From: Climacium dendroides
Taxonomy: Eukaryota; Streptophyta; Bryopsida; Hypnales; Climaciaceae
Reading direction: 5' to 3'
Length of the DNA stretch: 64,000 bases
Assembly (NCBI GenBank): GCA_950106755.1
Contig: OX467083.1
Location: 25,663,029 to 25,727,028, forward strand
The notes beneath the pieces are model-generated. The model saw nothing but the letters and a program-made list of their open reading frames with translations. It was not told the origin of the DNA and ran no database searches. The position numbers and the translations under genes were made by a program. Positions 59,422 through 64,000 of the stretch are shown piece after piece; the stretch's first letter is position 1; every line of letters starts with the position of its first letter.

Positions 59422-60690
59422 TTTTTTTTGTTTTAAAATCTTTTTTAATGTCATTTCTTCATGTGCATCAAATGCATTTTGTAAACATGAATTGTTTGTT
59501 TACTAAAATTCTAATTTGAAAACAATACATTAGGCATGTTCCCAAGTAGTATATGGTCCTTGAAGGACGGGCCTATGACCATTGATTGGAAGGATGAGCC
59601 TATGACCATTGATTTCAAACCTCCTTGTTGACATTTTACATTAGGTATACATGAAATTTTTATGTTTATTTTTCAAAGATGAAATCATATGTTTGTTACA
59701 AGTCATCAAATTTTCAATTTTTTTTGAAAAATTTGAAATTACTATGAGTTTTTTAAGAAACAAATTCAAGAAAATTCATATCAAATACAAAACATACTAG
59801 AAGTTTCACCATAGATGTACATTATGGTGCACAACATCACGGTACAAACCTAACTTATTGTGTTACTCTAAAATTAAATAGTCAACAGACCATGGTTATA
59901 AATTCAAAGCTCATATTGCTATGAAATATTGAAATTGAATTTTTTTATGAAAATTTTCAATTGGAGTAGAAACTTGACTTGATAAGCTTCATTTCATTAA
60001 TTGAACTCAAATTCAAAAAATATCATTTTAATTGCTGAAATTCACATTAAGAATAAGTAGTAGGAAACAACCAAAATACACTACAAGGGTGATCCATGGA
60101 TTGAGCATTTCTTTCTTCGCAAAAGTTAATAGAAAAATCAATAATACCATAATGAGGGAATTTGGAATAATGTTCACTCAAAATGTATTCAAGTACCTTC
60201 AACAAAAAATAAAATTGGATGAATTTTTTTTCCATCTTATAGTCATAGATGGTCATCTATCAAACACTTAATGTCTACAACAACATTATGGGGTTGAAAT
60301 TGCAAAAGAAAAAATACAATAGAACTTCCACAAGGTAATAGCCTAAGAAGAATTTTACATTAAGGAGGTTATTTACTTTAGAGAGGGGATGTGGCATTAA
60401 TGACATTTGAAGATTTTTAGTGGGTTGCAATTTTGTGACCTTCCAAATCGATGTCACATTCACCAAAGGTGACATTTGGAATCCAAATTCAATAGAAGTT
60501 ACTTTTCTTTCTTTACTTATTTTGTACATCTTCAATGTGCTCATGCTTAGAACTGAAGGAATAATATTACTTTAACAATTATTTAAATAAATAAAAATCC
60601 CCATATAAAACCTCTAAAGTTGCTAAAAAAACATGAGACCCAATTTGGGCTTCTTAGACACTAAAGGGTTCAACGACAAACTTGTGATCA
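59422..60690. other. AT-rich gene-free block
   Basis: No gene is recognised. A short direct repeat 'cctatgaccattgatt' occurs at about 59571 and 59599. The rest is unassigned AT-rich sequence. Confidence 0.4.
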
Positions 60691-60699
60691 TGGAAATCA

Positions 60700-61085
60700 T
60701 CCCTTTGATTATCGTGTGAATCATTTGCTTAAAAAATTGCAAAAGCACTCATTGGAAGTCGAACTATTGTTAGTAGAAGAACTCCCCTTTTCATAACAAA
60801 ATTCTAAGGATGAATAATTGCACTTCTGTCCTACTCGAAGGATTCTTTGTCATTCATTGGCTAGAAAACGTCCTCTTCGACGTTTAAAGTTAACCCTTAA
60901 ATGATGAGTTGGTCATTGTGAAAATCATTTGTTTGGATCCCCTATGAATTGTTGGATTAAAAAAATGAAAAAAACACTCATTGAAAGACAAACTACTGTA
61001 GAAGACCTTCCTTGTTCTCACAAAATTTCTGTCCTACATGAAAAGATTCTTTGTCATTCATCGGCCAGAAAACATTCTCAGCATC
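60700..61085. repeat. Two tandem ends of the 30.8-kb TIR element family
   Basis: Two diverged copies (about 60735-60870 and 60965-61080) each contain 'cactcattg', 'gtagaag', 'ttctgtcctac' and 'gattctttgtcattcat' in order. They match the right arm of the element at 32440-32572 and the left arm at about 30830-30990 in reverse. Each is preceded by a 'gtgaaaatcatttg'-like phrase. They look like solo or nested ends of the same transposon family. Confidence 0.6.
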
Positions 61086-61440
61086 CATAGTTTATGGGTT
61101 AAAGAGACTATTTGCTTATAGAAGTTCACTTCATAGAAATTCTACTGCGTTTCAATTCCAAGATAAAAGTACAAAACTCTCCAAAACATATCCGTCCATT
61201 CAAAACCGATTATTGTCTGGTTTGTCTGGTTTGGCTCACAGGGTACTAAGAATGCTGCAATCACAGACCGAAAAATAGAGAGCATCATTTGTCTACCCCG
61301 ACATCGCTACTCCCGCACAAGGTCGTGCAATTCTCGCAACTGATGCCCAAGTTGGAAATCTGTTACAAGAATCGCTATCAATTGCATGAAGAATTGAGCG
61401 CAATCGATGGAGAATTTGAAGCTCTACAGCCTCAATTCCT

Positions 61441-64000
61441 TCAGCTGGAAGCCACAGGAGTGGAAGTAACAGGAGGAGCGGACACAACGTCCCACGCAAG
61501 CTCAAAGTCTTTCCCCGCCGACAGCCGCAACCCCGAAATCTCCAACATCGCAACAGTTGCATTGAAATCCAGCTTCACACTCTCTGGCGCAGCATCTCCA
61601 TCAATCACCACTGAGGAGGGCCTCTTCTCCACTCCCAGAACCCTAATCTTGTGCACATACAAGCTCTGCGCCTCCGCCCACTCGCCGAATGTAACATTGC
61701 TGCGAACGTAACCTCCCGTTGCCGTGAGCTCCCCTTCCAGTTTCAGGTACGTGGAGTTTTTAGGTCGAACAGTCATGTCGATGTCGTCATCGTTGTCGAG
61801 GAAAAGCTCCCCGGACACCGAGGAGTTTCCGTTTTCGAATGCGACTAAGAATGAGATAGGACTCTGTCGCACTAAGGCCGTGGTGTTAGCGTATTCTTGC
61901 ATTGGCACGATGGAGCCACCGCGGATGTGCACGTTGATGGAGTCCCAGGGCGCATCGAGGACGAAGTGAGAGCCTGAAGAGGTGATGCGGGAGTAATCGA
62001 AGATGTTATACCACGCGCCTTCGGGGAAATACGCTTTCACGGAGGTTTGGCCACCACGGAGCACAGGAGAGACGAGTAATGAGTCGCCGAGGAGGAATTG
62101 GTCGCTGATGTCGAGTGTGACAGGATCGGCTGGGAAGACGAAGAAGAGTGCGCGGGCGACGGGAGCTCCCTTTATGTGCGCTTCGTGTAGAAGTGTGTAC
62201 AGGAAGGGGAGGAGCTTGTAGCGGACCAAGAGGACTTTCTTGGCGGAGTGCGTGACGGATTTCCAGAGGTAAAGCTCTTGAGGGCCGAAGTGCACGTCGG
62301 AGTGGTCGCGAGTGAACGGGTAGAAGGCGCCGAGTTGGATCCATCGGTTGCAAAGCTCCTCCCATGTGGATGGCCAGAAGCCGCAGATGTCCGCTCCCAC
62401 CATCGGAATGCCGAACAGGCCGGAGTTGAGGATGCTCGCGATGGAATAACGGAGGTCTTTCCAGGACGCGCCGTTGTCGCCGGACCAGTGCGCTGTGAAC
62501 GCACCGGTGCCGGGAAACAACGAGCGCGACATCACAAATGGTCGTTTCTTCGTTACCTGCAGGATTCCATTTCCAGAAATCATTACCTACTGTAGTTCAT
62601 TGAAATTCGACAGTTTATCTACACTCTGCTTGTAGTTGCAACATCGTTCAGAGGAAATTGGACTGTTTGAAGATTCTTAGTTTTTTTGTGTTTGCAGTTC
62701 TCTCAATCTGTGCATGGGATGGTTTACATCTTTCATGGCTTTCAACTAGGATCGTCTGTACCAACACCTTATGTAAGTTCTAAACAAGGATCTGACCTGT
62801 GTGAACACGATGAGAATAAATTCTAAATTCTTTTCCATTGTTGTCAAGAGAAAATGGAACCGAGCACAAGTCGTTTTGTAAGATTTGGGAGGTATTGGAT
62901 TGGTTATGAATATCCAAAGTTATCTTTGACAAAAGTTATCCTCTGATCGTATGCTTATTCCGACCTTACTGACTCCTTAACGCTTATCCTGAGAAGCTTA
63001 AACACTTTCCACAAATGAATGACATCAAGTGAAATTATAGATACATGGTATAAGGTGGGATGAGGACATCTACCCGAATCCATTTTCAGCTATATTCTTC
63101 GCCAACTGATCAACACTCTCGTGCTGCAAGACGGACAGTTGGACAGATTCTTACGGTTTGCCTCAATTCCATCTCTCTCAATTTGATTTGTTTACCACTT
63201 TCCGATTCATTCTTCGGCAATTGATGGACACAATGTTTGTTATTGCAAGACGCAATTAGTCAGACTCTTACGGTTTTCCATTCGTGCACGAGATTGTTTA
63301 TTTACCTCTGCCAGGGCTTTGAACGTAGCGATGGTCTGCACCGACCCGTAGATGTTATGCACGTCGTAGTGCTTGGCGTCGTTGTAGTGGCGAGCCGTCA
63401 TGGCGATGGTCTTCTCGAAAAGCTCCTTGTTCCAGTGTGTGTTGATGTGGTAGGGTGGTCGGTCCCAGCGCGACACATTGGTGTTGTCGCACACCATGCA
63501 ACACCAGTCAAGCGCTTCCGGGCACACGACATCGGGAGGGTAATAGCAATTCGGGCCCGAGCAGAAATTGGACGGCTCATTCATGTCCAGCCACAATCCA
63601 TCGAACGGCATTTCCTTGTAGAAATCGGAGATCTCCTTGGCCCACCACTGCTTAGCATTCGGGTGAAGGAAGTCCGGGTAGTGCACCCCCCCCGGCCACA
63701 CTTGCCCCAAGTAGTCCTCTCCATTCTCCATCTTCACGAACACGTTCAGCTCCTTGCCGCGCACATACGGAGGGTAGCTCTCGTCAACTTTGATGCCTGA
63801 AGGCATCAGTGAGTCCGTCAGTATAGGTCCGTGAGTCCGTGAACAAAGCACATTGATAGGATTAGATTTAATGCAGTCATTACATCAAGAATCAACATGA
63901 ATTTGAACAATTAGGTCAAGCGCACCTGGATCGACAATCATCATGAATTTCTGGTTGTTGGCGTGCAGAGTGTCGATGAACTTGCGAAGCAGCACTGGCG
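61441..64000 (-). CDS. GH31 alpha-glucosidase/alpha-xylosidase, C-terminal part
   Basis: Partial gene; the 5' end lies beyond the window. Exons visible are 64000-63926 (continues off the edge), 63796-63306 and 62556-61441, with introns of 129 and 749 bp and consistent phase. The encoded order is typical of glycoside hydrolase family 31: 'KFMMIVDPG', then 'WPGGVHYPDFLHP'. The nucleophile block 'FDGLWLDMNEPSNF' is followed by 'HNIYG' and 'KRPFVMSRSLFPGTG'. The acid/base block 'HWSGDNGASW', 'GADICGF', 'ELCNRWIQLGAFYPFTRDH' and the C-terminal beta domains come last, ending at TGA or equivalent at 61441. Both catalytic Asp residues are present, so activity is expected. Plant relatives are secreted alpha-glucosidases or alpha-xylosidases that trim starch, maltose or xyloglucan; which substrate applies here cannot be told from this part. 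A signal peptide would lie outside the window. Confidence 0.93.
63091..63285. repeat. Diverged ~118-bp tandem duplication in a GH31 intron
   Basis: Within the 749-bp intron (62557-63305), landmarks 'attcttcg' (63094, 63209), 'gcaagacg' (63125, 63245) and 'cttacggttt' repeat about 115-120 bp apart. The second copy ends about 20 bp before the donor of the exon ending at 63306. Confidence 0.65.

Noticed and set aside
1..64000. tRNA, rRNA or organelle-derived insertions
   Set aside because: No cloverleaf-like blocks, rRNA segments or plastid or mitochondrial genes were noticed on reading. A covariance-model scan would settle this.

Overview
This is nuclear DNA of a land plant, most likely a non-seed plant such as a moss or another early-diverging lineage. 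The lineage is an inference from gene style and I cannot fix the species. The evidence is spliced genes with GT-AG introns, a chloroplast-targeted ferredoxin-thioredoxin reductase catalytic subunit, a plant-type LRR receptor kinase, a GH31 glycosidase, TTTAGGG-type telomere-like tracts, and plant transposon types (CACTA, LINE, MITEs). There is no sign of operons or other prokaryotic organisation.

I support six genes. (1) 2117-7638, minus: a six-exon gene of about 1245 codons with a long disordered N-terminus and a C-terminal Prune/DHH-phosphoesterase-like domain that seems to lack the catalytic motifs. (2) 21784-23382, minus: a single-exon protein of unknown function with a nuclear localisation signal and an acidic tail. 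(3) 27929-30364, plus: a single-exon type II membrane protein with two glycosyltransferase-like regions, probably Golgi, with a likely spliced 5' leader. (4) 40001-42839, minus: a three-exon LRR receptor-like kinase of the IMK2/IMK3 type with a degenerate catalytic loop. (5) 56645-58736, plus: the five-exon ferredoxin-thioredoxin reductase catalytic chain. (6) 61441-64000, minus: the 3' part of a GH31 alpha-glucosidase/alpha-xylosidase, cut by the window edge. The genes are unrelated housekeeping, signalling and wall or glycan functions and do not form a cluster.

Between the genes lie AT-rich blocks (about 9.2-21.7, 24.0-26.3, 30.8-39, 44.3-55.6 and 59.2-61.1 kb) made of old transposable elements. 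They include a complete non-autonomous CACTA element with a 3-bp target duplication (17555-19941) and a degraded relative (47606 to about 50290). There is also a foldback element built of seven units of about 185 bp (32977-34324), a long-TIR element (about 30801-32572), and a broken LINE with a nested MITE (about 35750-38660). Smaller MITE-like palindromes, several tandem duplications and a dispersed AT-rich family with at least four copies complete the picture.

I found no convincing new biological system. The most distinctive structures are the 38-bp palindromic array inside the CACTA element, the foldback element, the duplicated exon-intron junction in the receptor kinase, and the apparently motif-less Prune-like protein. 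Exon borders were placed by reading splice signals and phase by eye. Family names come from remembered family features, not from searches.
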